Shown one piece after another: positions 42,190 to 50,460 of a DNA stretch of 64,000 bases; the first letter of the stretch is position 1; every line of letters begins with the position of its first letter. The DNA lies in NCBI GenBank assembly GCA_037200885.1, contig JBBCIN010000003.1:1798001-1862000 (forward strand). Reading direction: 5' to 3'. This stretch comes from PMG-095 sp037200885 (lineage in GTDB: Bacteria > Myxococcota_A > Polyangia > Polyangiales > Polyangiaceae). The notes beneath the pieces were generated by a model. The model was not told where the DNA came from. It did no database searches and saw only the letters and a list, made by a program, of their open reading frames with translations. The translations under genes and the position numbers were made by a program.

Positions 42190-45100
42190 ATGACCAACGA
42201 ACGCCGCAAGGACCGCAAACCAGTATTCTTCCCGGGACTGTTCGAGCACCCGCAACTGCTGACTGCGCTCGAGCGGTCCGGCTTTTCGCGCCGAAACTTC
42301 CTGCGGGTGATGACCGCGGGCGCGGCCGCCTGTGCGGTCGGGACGCCGGCATGTACCCAACCCAATGGCAGCGGAGAGTCAGGCGGGTTTGGAGACGCTC
42401 CCCGGTACCAGCCGCAGACGCCGTTCGCGCTGAGCCACCAGAGTGTGCTCAGCGAGGACTACTTCGAGGTCACGAACCACAAGATCGACGTCGACAACGG
42501 CGATAAGGTGGTCGCTTACACCCGTAGCAACGGCGACACCGAAGCCGTCGTGCTGCAGGACGGTGTGGTCAAGCTCGTCTATCGCGATGCGAGCCAGGCC
42601 GGCGGATGGATGGTCTTCGCGCTGCCGGACGCGATCGACGTCACCGACATGGTCGCGGCCGTCGGCCAGCCGAACACCGGCGACCCGTACTTGCAGATCA
42701 GTTACGTCACGAAGGACAGCCCCGACACGTTGGTGGTCGCAATGCAGTCCGCAAGCCCGATCGGCGCCAGCGGCCCGACCTTCCAGACGAAGACCGTGGC
42801 ATGGGATAAGAAGGCCGGCGCGCTGGCCATCACGATGGGCGCGACCTTCAACCTCCACGGCTATGAGCCGCTCGTGTCGGCGATGATCCCCGGCTCTGAG
42901 GGCGATGACGCAAGCGACGCAAAGGTGTGTTGGGCCTTCTCCGGTTGGAAGAAGTCGGGGGTTCTCACCGGCTTCTCCTTCAACACCTGGAACGGCGACC
43001 AAAGCTGGTCGGTCGTGCTCATGCCAAGCATCTACACCAACGTAGATCATGGGGGATTCGTGCTCTCCATTGCAAAGGCCAACGGGTCCCTCGAGATGTG
43101 GGGCACGACCGAAGGGATCGATGGCGGCCCGATGAAGCTGATGAATCTTCCGCAGGCCTTCCCGCCGCAGGACCCTTCCGGCTTCCGCACAGTCGTCTCG
43201 GACATCGTCGGGCTGTTCTGGCTCAAGTTCTCCGACCCGCTCGCGCTGCCCGCGGCGCTGGTCTGGACGCAGCATCAGGATCCGCTCGAAGGTGGCTTGA
43301 TCGGCCATCCGCTGCTGTGGCTGGTGACGCCCACTGGTAGCGTGGGCAACGAGGGCTGGGTGTGGACGAACCTGGCGGTGCCGACGGACCAGGACACCCA
43401 GTTCGACATCCCAGTGACGACTGCCTTGACACCGCGCAAGACGGTCGGCAACGGGTACCTGCTCAACGTGTTCGTGAGCTGGGGCGGCACGCTGCGGGTC
43501 GTGCGGCAGATCGAGCAGGGCGGTGCAACCGACATCCAAACCCCTGTGTTTACACCGCTCATTCCGCTGCAGCCCGAGGTGCGAACGATGAGCAGCCAGG
43601 CGGCGCCCTCGCCCGGCAATGAGCTCATTTTGGTGGGCGCTGACGGCACGCTACAGACGTTGGAGAAGGACGCAGCGAACGGGGCCTGGACCGACGCCGT
43701 GATTCAGCTTCCGGCCAGCGAACTGCAGGAGCTCTCGTCGTACCGAGTCACCCTGACCCTCGCCGACACCGCGTGGGGTGCACCGGTGGCGAGCCAAGAC
43801 GTCGTCATCACCGCGTCGACGCCAGCCCTGGCCATCATCGAAGGCCCGAGCCCGAAGACGGTCCGGCTCAGCAATGTGCCGGTGACGGCGACCACTGACG
43901 CGAACGGCGAGGTGCTACTGGCCCTGGTCGCCGAGGGTCTGTCGGCGCCGACGCTCACCATCACCTCGGCTGGGCTGCCCACGCCAGCGACGGTCCACCC
44001 GAGCGAGCCGATCAACACCTACATGCAGGGACAGGGCACGCTGAATTTCCTGCCGGCGATGAGCGGTGACACTCTGGCCCACGCCAAGACACCGGACGGA
44101 CAGACCGTCGCGCCCGGTGCGGCGGATGCTGGCGCTGCCAGGGACGCCGCCTCGAAGATGAAGCAGGCCGCCGACCTGGGCGTCCAGGGCTCGCTGCTGG
44201 GTGCGGTCGCTTCCACTATCGGCCGCCTCGACGGCACCCGCCCAGTCAGTGTGGAGCTACTGGGCAGTAGCATCGACCACTGGGCCCACGACGTCCTCCA
44301 CGCCGTCAAGAAGGGCGCCGCCGCCGTCAAGGACACCACCATCGATGTCGAGCGCAAGATTGTGTCGATCGCCGTCGACGTCGAGGGCTGGACCGACAAC
44401 ATCGTGCAGGTCGCCGTGCACTCCATCGAGGACGCCGCCCACGTGCTGCACTCCGTGCTGAACCAGCTCAAGGCCGACATCGTCGCCGCCGTCAAGTGGC
44501 TGCGCGCGCTGGTGGCGAGCTTGCTGCAAGACTCAGCCCTGGTCGCCACGGAGTTCTCGGCGCTGATCCGGCAAGCTTGCGACTTCGTCGGCGACGACGC
44601 CGACAAGTTGAAAGCGGTAGTCGACGCCTGGTTCGTCGGCAAGGAGGAGCAAATCCAGAACGCGTTCGACGCGGTGCGGAAGGGCTACCCCGACAATGCC
44701 ACCCTCGGCACGATCGGCGACTTCAACCCCGCGCAGTTGGTCGGAGCTACTCGCACGCCACCGGTGGCTAGCGACGACGACGCGCCGCAACCGCACGGCG
44801 ACTGGTTCCTCAACAAGGTGAAGCACGCCATCTACGGGCAGCTCGACACCCCGCAGTTCACGGGAATTTCGTTCGACAAGCTCCAGCTCAACGTGCTCGA
44901 AGCCTGCTCATCGCACATCGATGACTTCGCGAGCGCGGCGCAGGGCTTCTGGAGCTTCATCAAGACCGCTGTCACCCATCCCAGCGAATTCCCCTCCCTG
45001 GCCGTGCATGGCTTCCTCGAAGAGGTCAGCAAGCTCATTCAGGCCGCGCTGAAGCTGCTCAACGCGGCAGTCGACGCGCTGTTCGCTATGATAGCCGCTC

Positions 45101-45903
45101 TGTCCAAGGCTATCCCGGACATGCTTAGCACTAAGATCGGCAAAGCCGGCATCGTCGGCAAGCTCCTATCGCTAGCTGGCCTCGGCGACTTCCAGATCGG
45201 CACCGTAGCCATGATGGTGTTCGCCTTCCCGACCACCCTGGCCTACAAGATCGCCAACGGTCCCGACACTCGCCCGTTCAGCTACGTCATGGGCGCCCAG
45301 GGACGCCCCGGTGCGGACCCTGACACCGACCGTGCCCTGCAGATCACCGCCGCGTCGGTCATGGGCGTGTGGGCCGGACTGGACGCTGTGGGCAACGGGC
45401 TCAAAGCGGTGGGCGGCGAGGGAGTCCCCATGCTCACCCCGGCGGTCGATCTCGCCGGACCGCTGCTCGTCGGTGCACTCGCCCCCCCGTTTGTCAAGGA
45501 CGGCCTACCCGACTGGCGCCTCAATCAGAACACCGCCCAGGACACCCTTGGGCTCGTTTCCTGGCTGTTCGACCTCATTCCCGCATACGGCAGCGCGCAG
45601 GTTATGTACGCTGAGCATAGCCAGTCAGTCGACGTCAAGGCACAGACCGAGGACGGCACTTTCTGGCTCCAGACGATGTGCGGCGTCATGTCGCTCGTAG
45701 CCGGTGTCAGCGCGGCCAGCAGCGACCCGGACGCGAATGGCAAGGACTACGCTGTCCCAATCCTGCTCAACGTCCCCAACATCGTGGCGTGCTTTTATAG
45801 CAAGGCCCTCATAGAGACGAGCGAAGGGGCCTCCGCAGTATTGGGGGTCGGGTTCTCGCTTTTCGGCGGAGTGGCAGGTGCAGTCGAGTACGGGTCGGAC
45901 TGA
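42190..45903 (+). CDS. very large Tat-exported protein of unknown function
   Basis: A 1237-residue protein with a twin-arginine signal: SRRNFLRV (33-40) followed by MTAGAAACAVGTPACTQP, which also offers a lipobox-like cysteine. The mature part is beta-rich over about 60-560 (repeated WAFSGW, WSVVLMPSIYTNVDHG, VWTQHQDP blocks suggesting a propeller), with an Ig-like part and then a long helical region (about 690-990; HAVKKGAAAVKDTTIDVERK). The C-terminal 200 residues are hydrophobic and glycine rich. No catalytic motif is recognised. It is a single gene beside a TetR regulator, with GAGGAG before the ATG. Confidence 0.65.
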   Translation: MTNERRKDRKPVFFPGLFEHPQLLTALERSGFSRRNFLRVMTAGAAACAVGTPACTQPNGSGESGGFGDAPRYQPQTPFALSHQSVLSEDYFEVTNHKIDVDNGDKVVAYTRSNGDTEAVVLQDGVVKLVYRDASQAGGWMVFALPDAIDVTDMVAAVGQPNTGDPYLQISYVTKDSPDTLVVAMQSASPIGASGPTFQTKTVAWDKKAGALAITMGATFNLHGYEPLVSAMIPGSEGDDASDAKVCWAFSGWKKSGVLTGFSFNTWNGDQSWSVVLMPSIYTNVDHGGFVLSIAKANGSLEMWGTTEGIDGGPMKLMNLPQAFPPQDPSGFRTVVSDIVGLFWLKFSDPLALPAALVWTQHQDPLEGGLIGHPLLWLVTPTGSVGNEGWVWTNLAVPTDQDTQFDIPVTTALTPRKTVGNGYLLNVFVSWGGTLRVVRQIEQGGATDIQTPVFTPLIPLQPEVRTMSSQAAPSPGNELILVGADGTLQTLEKDAANGAWTDAVIQLPASELQELSSYRVTLTLADTAWGAPVASQDVVITASTPALAIIEGPSPKTVRLSNVPVTATTDANGEVLLALVAEGLSAPTLTITSAGLPTPATVHPSEPINTYMQGQGTLNFLPAMSGDTLAHAKTPDGQTVAPGAADAGAARDAASKMKQAADLGVQGSLLGAVASTIGRLDGTRPVSVELLGSSIDHWAHDVLHAVKKGAAAVKDTTIDVERKIVSIAVDVEGWTDNIVQVAVHSIEDAAHVLHSVLNQLKADIVAAVKWLRALVASLLQDSALVATEFSALIRQACDFVGDDADKLKAVVDAWFVGKEEQIQNAFDAVRKGYPDNATLGTIGDFNPAQLVGATRTPPVASDDDAPQPHGDWFLNKVKHAIYGQLDTPQFTGISFDKLQLNVLEACSSHIDDFASAAQGFWSFIKTAVTHPSEFPSLAVHGFLEEVSKLIQAALKLLNAAVDALFAMIAALSKAIPDMLSTKIGKAGIVGKLLSLAGLGDFQIGTVAMMVFAFPTTLAYKIANGPDTRPFSYVMGAQGRPGADPDTDRALQITAASVMGVWAGLDAVGNGLKAVGGEGVPMLTPAVDLAGPLLVGALAPPFVKDGLPDWRLNQNTAQDTLGLVSWLFDLIPAYGSAQVMYAEHSQSVDVKAQTEDGTFWLQTMCGVMSLVAGVSAASSDPDANGKDYAVPILLNVPNIVACFYSKALIETSEGASAVLGVGFSLFGGVAGAVEYGSD

Positions 45904-46017
45904 CGGCCTCACGACATCGAGCGGAGCACCATGCGCCTAGTTGACCCACCCTCCGGGCCCTGTTGCCCAAGTCCGACGGGATTGCGGCGCGGTTCTGAGC
46001 GTCGAAGCTGGCGGCGC

Positions 46018-46281
46018 TCAATGCTTGAGCCGAACCAGGGTCATCTCGTTGTGCTCGTCGACTACGAGGACCTTCACGCCTTGTTCAGATCTCGTGCAAT
46101 CGTAGACCGGTCTCGACAGTGCCAGCCGCTCGACCCACGTCGGAAGTTCCTGGACGAGCCCCGGCACAACGATGGCAACGCTCCGGCGTAGGACAGTGCC
46201 TCCGAGTTGCTCTCGGACGACGACGCCGACTTTGCTGCGCTCGTGTGCCAAGAGGAGTATGAATGTCGCGTGGGTCCCCAC
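46018..46281 (-). pseudogene. truncated copy of the 28.4 kb small gene
   Basis: The frame from a GTG at 46281 reads FILLLAHERSKVGVVV, then LPTWVERLALSRPVYDC and VLVVDEHNEMTLVRL. It aligns with the whole C-terminal two thirds of the protein at 28446-28823 (IMFVLADRKGRIG, AAWVEPLSVHGPVWDF, VLVVDEHDAMAVVRL). Its expected N-terminus is lost: a stop lies three codons upstream. So it is a decayed copy, although the short product could still be made. Confidence 0.5.
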
Positions 46282-46439
46282 TGACCTTCACCGCGAGCAC
46301 GCCCGCAAGACGGCCGGGCCCTCGCCGGTAGCGTTTAGCTCGGCTCGAGCGGAGGTCAGCCCATCACGAAAGACGCGGTTCTGCGGGCTCGTCGGCATCA
46401 GTTCTCCGTTCCGCCGGTCGGCGCCCCCATTGCCGCAAC

Positions 46440-46560
46440 CGCCGCCCGGCGGCTCGAACTAGCGACCCCATGCAGTAGTAAAGACCCGGGAGGACGGTCC
46501 GATGATGTTCAATTTCAAGTTGCCGGCACCTCTGATCGGGCAAGCTGATCCCGGAGTGCA
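46440..46560 (-). pseudogene. fragment of a HEAT-type gene C-terminus
   Basis: On the minus strand a short run reads HHRTVLPGLYYCMGSLVRAAG. It resembles THRTVLSTCYHTLGALIRRG, the end of the HEAT-repeat protein at 28.8-29.6 kb. The rest of the gene is missing. It lies between the copies of that gene's two neighbours in the same order and orientation, which supports common descent. Confidence 0.4.
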
Positions 46561-46646
46561 GGGCGACGACGAAACGAGAAGTCCGACCAGGGCCGCTTCG
46601 ATTCGGGACAGTCAACGGCTTGGCCAGCCCGCTCGTACCATCGCTG

Positions 46647-47000
46647 ATGGCAATTCGGAATCCCGGTGCTGAAGCTCGACTCCACCTATTCAGCGCCAAC
46701 CGCGACGCTATCGCGGTCATGCTGGCCAGAGCTGCTGGTGGCCCACTCGCCCCAAGGACGCCGTCGTGATCATCGCCGACCAGCGAGACCGTGTCGGAGT
46801 CGAACTCGCTCAAGCCGCCGCCGAGAAAGCTGGGCTCGATGCCAGCACGGAAGCTGAACGAGTTCAAAGCCGTGGCGAGATCCCAACCGTCATCATGGTC
46901 GTGCCATTGCCATCCTGAAGTGTCTCGTGGTCTGGTTCGACGTCCAACCTTTTCGCAAGTCAGGGTCGTGGTGATCGCCAATGGCGCCGCCATTTTGACT
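46647..47000 (+). pseudogene. frameshifted copy of the 29.66 kb gene
   Basis: From an ATG at about 46647 the frame reads IRNPGAEARLHLFSANRDAI and VMLARAA, then shifts near the C-run at 46750 to DAVVIIADQRDRVGVELAQAA, and shifts again before HPEVSRGLVRRPTFSQVRVV. All three pieces match the protein at 29660-30199 in order (RLHLLHANRDAV, ELAQAAAEKAGLDAS, HPEVARGLARRPAASQVRV). At least two indels make it inactive. Confidence 0.6.
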
Positions 47001-47060
47001 CACGCGCAGGTGTCACCGCGGACCGGAAATGCTGCCCAATCGTGAGTGGAGCGCATCCCC

Positions 47061-47453
47061 TCAGCGAGGGGGACGGTCGAGCAGGAACGCCGTCGCTCGC
47101 ACCTCCGCCTTGCCGCTGGGATCCGCAACGACCTCGGCAAATGCGAGTCGCCGATCGTCTGCGTACGTTGTGGCCCTCACCTTCGTCATTGCCGCGATCG
47201 TCGCCTTGCCCTGTGGTGGCATCGAGGCGAGCGCGGCTTCAAGCCCAGCCCGGAACATCGCTGCGTTTGCGTGCTTTGCCTTCTCATAGATTGGCAGGTT
47301 CCAAACGACCACTGCGATGTGCAGCATGTTCTGCAAGCTCTTCGCCGTCGGGGGATCTTCGATCTGATCCAAGAGCGGTTTGGCGAACGCCAGCAAGGTC
47401 GCCGACATCAAGGGGAGCGTCGAAGGGTCGACGGGTTTGCTCTTCTTGGTCAT
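47061..47453 (-). CDS. hypothetical protein, paralogue of the 63.5 kb gene
   Basis: The ATG at 47453 (MTKKSKP) gives 130 residues; the frame is open upstream without support. It is helical, with FAKPLLDQIEDPPTAKSLQN, then VVVWNLPIYEKAKHANA and a beta-like end (TYADDRRLAFAEVVAD). The protein at 63499-63918 has the same layout (FARPLLDTMGQPRSIEDLRK, TVCWNLPVFEREK), so this is a local two-copy family. No function is known. Similar short proteins often sit beside others of unknown role. Confidence 0.6.
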   Translation of the reverse strand: MTKKSKPVDPSTLPLMSATLLAFAKPLLDQIEDPPTAKSLQNMLHIAVVVWNLPIYEKAKHANAAMFRAGLEAALASMPPQGKATIAAMTKVRATTYADDRRLAFAEVVADPSGKAEVRATAFLLDRPPR

Positions 47454-47796
47454 GGCTACCAACGCTTCCCACGCGGCTGGGGTCTTGGCCCAGGATCGGC
47501 GGGCGGCTCGCCCTTCTCGGGCGTGGACGCCGTTCGTCCCGTTTGTGGAAGAACAGCATGACACTCATGTTGCCGAATTTCTAGCCCGCCCCGACCCGCG
47601 ATCGGGCGATCGCGAAACAGCGAGAAGTCGACCCGCCATCCTGAGTATCCGCAGACAAGCCGACCTCGATTGCGATCATGGGAAGCTTGCCGCCACGGTG
47701 CGAGAACCTCAGGTGCGCAGTTCCTGTTCCTTGAGCTTCGTTGTCCCAGTTCTTGGTGTGGGTGATTCTCTAAACGCGCTTCGAAGCCCTTGGCGC
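47454..47796. other. gap without a confident gene
   Basis: About 340 bases between two minus-strand genes. Long open frames exist on both strands, but they lack a family motif, a start with a ribosome site and steady codon bias. No repeat was noticed. Confidence 0.35.
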
Positions 47797-48276
47797 TCAC
47801 GGCTCGTCTGGCACGGTTTGAAGCAACTTCTTCCCCTGGAGCCTTGCTATCCACTTGAGCGCCGCTTTTCCGCGGTTCACGGTTTCGAGCAGCACTTTGC
47901 CGTCGCTTCCGATTTCAACCGTCGTCTTGACGCAACGTCCTCGCAGATAGTCGACGTACATGTGGAGCTTTCCCCGCTCGAGCGTGATGTGGTTCAGCAT
48001 ATCGGACGCCGAGAACTGATCGCCGTCTTCGAACCACTCGCCCGATACGCCGCGTGGCCGAGCGTCGTGAAACGACAGCACACCGACGGCGAAGATGAGC
48101 CCGTGGGCGCACGAGTCAACCAGTTCCTCGTCGACTTGGAGCTGCATCCGGACGTGCCAGTCCTCGTCGCCAACGGTCGGGTTCGCGTCGCTTTCAATCA
48201 CCTCGATATCGAGGAGGGAGGAGTCATGGATCAGCTTGTACTCGATAGGGATAGAGCGATCGTCGGGGTCGGACAT
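47797..48276 (-). CDS. hypothetical protein
   Basis: The ATG at 48276 (MSDPDDRS) gives 159 residues. The product is beta-rich in the middle (DWHVRMQLQVDEELVDSC, HGLIFAVGVLSFHDARPRG), with WFEDGDQFSASDMLNHITLE, a basic end and two cysteines. The pattern could be a small SRPBCC-like or immunity-type fold, but no family is recognised. It is followed by a CopG-type gene upstream on the same strand. Confidence 0.5.
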   Translation of the reverse strand: MSDPDDRSIPIEYKLIHDSSLLDIEVIESDANPTVGDEDWHVRMQLQVDEELVDSCAHGLIFAVGVLSFHDARPRGVSGEWFEDGDQFSASDMLNHITLERGKLHMYVDYLRGRCVKTTVEIGSDGKVLLETVNRGKAALKWIARLQGKKLLQTVPDEP

Positions 48277-48322
48277 GGCGACATGGTAGTCCCGAGACCC
48301 GTTCGGAGCGAGCACGCCGTGG

Positions 48323-48571
48323 TCAGACGTCGAGCTTCGCAAGCGCCTTCTTCAGGTCTCGCCTCACCAGCCCCTCCACGTGGTCCACGACGATTTCGGA
48401 GACCGACCGACCGCGAACCACGGCAATCACGCGGAGCTTCCGGAGCAAGTCTTCGGGCAACATCACCGTCAGAGGCTTAGTCGGTTCGGTTCGGACGGTG
48501 TCGTTCGAGGATGCGCTCTCGGGTTGGTGTTCGTCCTGATTACCGCTGCCCGGATCGGTCCTGGTCGTCAT
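48323..48571 (-). CDS. ribbon-helix-helix (CopG-like) protein
   Basis: An 82-residue protein with a disordered acidic N-terminus and a C-terminal ribbon-helix-helix: KPLTVMLPEDLLRKLRVIAVVRGRSVSEIVVDHVEG. The beta strand with alternating residues and the following two helices are typical. Such proteins bind DNA as dimers and often act as antitoxins or partition regulators. It stands near the recombinase/ParB module but in a separate unit. Confidence 0.65.
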   Translation of the reverse strand: MTTRTDPGSGNQDEHQPESASSNDTVRTEPTKPLTVMLPEDLLRKLRVIAVVRGRSVSEIVVDHVEGLVRRDLKKALAKLDV

Positions 48572-48715
48572 GCCGAGAGGTACGTTCCCGGTGTAGAAAG
48601 GTTGACCGCGCAGCGGCTAGAAGGTTCGAAGGGGCCAACCTGATGCTAGGGGTGAGCATCGACGTGGTCATCGGCCGTTCTGCGGCTGGCGCAAAAAGAG
48701 CCAGCCGGTAGGCAG

Positions 48716-49588
48716 CTAAGCCTCCAGCGACGTCGCTTCGATCACGTCCTGCAATTCACGCAGTAGTTCCGGTTTGCGCTGCGCCATGAACTTGATGACG
48801 CGCGCGTTGTCGAACAGCTTCTTCATGTAGGTACGCACGAGCATCAGGTCCATCACGTTCTTCCCGTGCGACTCGGTCGCCAAGACGAACTCCTTTTCAC
48901 TCGAGCGCGATTCGGTCTCCAGCCGCGCAAGGTCTTCCGGGCGAAGGCCCTTCGGGGAGCCTGCGACGCACTGATCCTTTGGCGTACGAAGTAGAAGGGT
49001 GCGCGCATACATCGAGGTGTAGTGTCCGGTCCGCGCCATCAGGTCGGCCATCTCGATCTGGCGGTAGGGCTTGACCTTCCTCAGTACAGCCAACGCGACT
49101 TCGGAGATCGGCTTGTCCTTCAGGATATCGACGGCTTCGGGACAGATACCTTTCAGGCGGCGGGCGTTTCGGCGAATGGTCTGGGTAGTGAGGTTGAGAG
49201 CCTTCGCGATACGTTCCTCGGAGACACCGGCGGCGATTGCCTTTCGGATCATTCCGACCTCTTGGATCGGTGCGACGCGACTTACGTGCGTATTGTATGT
49301 GTAGTTCTCGTCGTCCTTGGCGACGAGGCACGTCACCTTCGCGTGACCAAGGTCCTTGAGGATCTCGAGTCGCACGTGTCCGTCGAGCACAACATATAGC
49401 CCCTTCGACCCTTTCTCGGGGTAGACGATGAGCGGCTCGATGATCCCCACCTCCTGGATCGAAGCTACGATCGTCTCATAGCGCGGGGTCGCCTTTATGC
49501 CCTCTGACAGCCGCGCGGAAGGGAGGAGCTTGTTCAGGGGCACTTCCAGCGGTTCAAGCAAGAAACCGGTTTCGATTTGCTTGGTCAC
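48716..49588 (-). CDS. RepB-like/ParB-domain protein of the recombinase module
   Basis: A 290-residue protein with a ParB domain at about 12-110 (IVASIQEVGIIEPLIVYPEK, VLDGHVRLEILKDLGHAKVTC), an HTH-like part (GVSEERIAKALNLTTQTIRRNARRL) and a C-terminal helical region (ATESHGKNVMDLMLVRTYMKKL) reminiscent of RepB plasmid-partition proteins. It overlaps the upstream ParB gene by four bases and is third in the recombinase-ParB-RepB operon. I know of similar three-gene modules in other Proteobacteria-like genomes, but not of a proven role. Confidence 0.7.
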   Translation of the reverse strand: MTKQIETGFLLEPLEVPLNKLLPSARLSEGIKATPRYETIVASIQEVGIIEPLIVYPEKGSKGLYVVLDGHVRLEILKDLGHAKVTCLVAKDDENYTYNTHVSRVAPIQEVGMIRKAIAAGVSEERIAKALNLTTQTIRRNARRLKGICPEAVDILKDKPISEVALAVLRKVKPYRQIEMADLMARTGHYTSMYARTLLLRTPKDQCVAGSPKGLRPEDLARLETESRSSEKEFVLATESHGKNVMDLMLVRTYMKKLFDNARVIKFMAQRKPELLRELQDVIEATSLEA

Positions 49589-50460
49589 GCTGCGCCTCGC
49601 TTTGCGACCTGACCAGCGATCTGTTCGGGCATCTTGTCGAGCCCTTCTGTCCGCAGCAGGTTCACGAAGTCCGGCTCTTCCAAAAGTGACTGCAGCGATG
49701 ACGTCAGGAATAACAGCCGCTGCTCACAGATCCGGGCCTTGCGCACTAGGGACGCCTGACGTTGCGTCTCGCGCTGGTACACGCGCACCAATGAGTCCGC
49801 TGATATCCTTTTTCGATCCTTTGGGATCGGCCCGCCCTTTTCGAACTTCTTCCCGCGAACCTGTCGCGCTTCAACCAAGTTGCGGGCCTTCGTTAACGCT
49901 TTCCCGCGCAACAAGCCCTTCTCGTACGCCTCGGCGAGGCAGCGCTGCACATCCTGATCGTCAACCACCGCGATCTCAGCAGCGACCGCAATCGGTATAT
50001 CCCCGCGCTCCACGGCGGCGAGGAGCCGCTCTTCTCCGTTGCTGTGCAGACGAAAGAGCGCCCGCGTGTAGTTCTCGCTTACGCCAATCTTGCGCGCGAT
50101 GTCCGCACCCGAGTGTCCGAGCTGTTCGAGGCGCACGATCTTCTCCGCCAAGTCGAGCGTAGCTGGCTTTCGTCGTGCGATGTTCTCCACCAGGCTCATG
50201 AGGTACCCGTCCTCCTCGGAAATCTCCAGGACGAGCGCAGGGACCTCGGTTTGCCCATTGGCGAGGTACGCCTCCATTCGCCCTTGGCCGCAAACAAGAT
50301 CGAACTCCCCAGGCACGTCAGACCTCGGACGAACGGTAATCGGCTTCTTTAGCCCGACCTTCGAGATGTTCTCGACGAACCCCGAGAACCGCTTTTTGCT
50401 CCGGAGCCTCGGGTTCACCACGTGAATCTTGGCGATTGGGATGCTTTGAACACTTTTCAT
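49585..50460 (-). CDS. ParB-domain protein of the recombinase module
   Basis: A 291-residue protein with a classical ParB N-terminus: IPIAKIHVVNPRLR, FVENISKVGLKKPITVRP, FDLVCGQGRMEAYLANG (the G-x-G-R-x-E core), SLVENIARRKPATLDLAEKI, then an HTH (GADIARKIGVSENYTRALFRL). The C-terminal helix-rich part is basic. It overlaps both neighbours by four bases, so it is translated together with the recombinase and the RepB-like protein. It may direct site recognition or partition of the element. Confidence 0.75.
   Translation of the reverse strand: MKSVQSIPIAKIHVVNPRLRSKKRFSGFVENISKVGLKKPITVRPRSDVPGEFDLVCGQGRMEAYLANGQTEVPALVLEISEEDGYLMSLVENIARRKPATLDLAEKIVRLEQLGHSGADIARKIGVSENYTRALFRLHSNGEERLLAAVERGDIPIAVAAEIAVVDDQDVQRCLAEAYEKGLLRGKALTKARNLVEARQVRGKKFEKGGPIPKDRKRISADSLVRVYQRETQRQASLVRKARICEQRLLFLTSSLQSLLEEPDFVNLLRTEGLDKMPEQIAGQVAKRGAA

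Noticed and set aside
42379..43539. Minus-strand 386-codon frame inside the large exported protein gene
   Set aside because: It is an antisense shadow: His/Arg/Val rich, no motif, while the plus strand has a Tat signal and consistent bias.
47456..47854. Minus-strand 132-codon frame
   Set aside because: Low-complexity Arg/Pro content, weak bias and overlap with the neighbouring supported gene.
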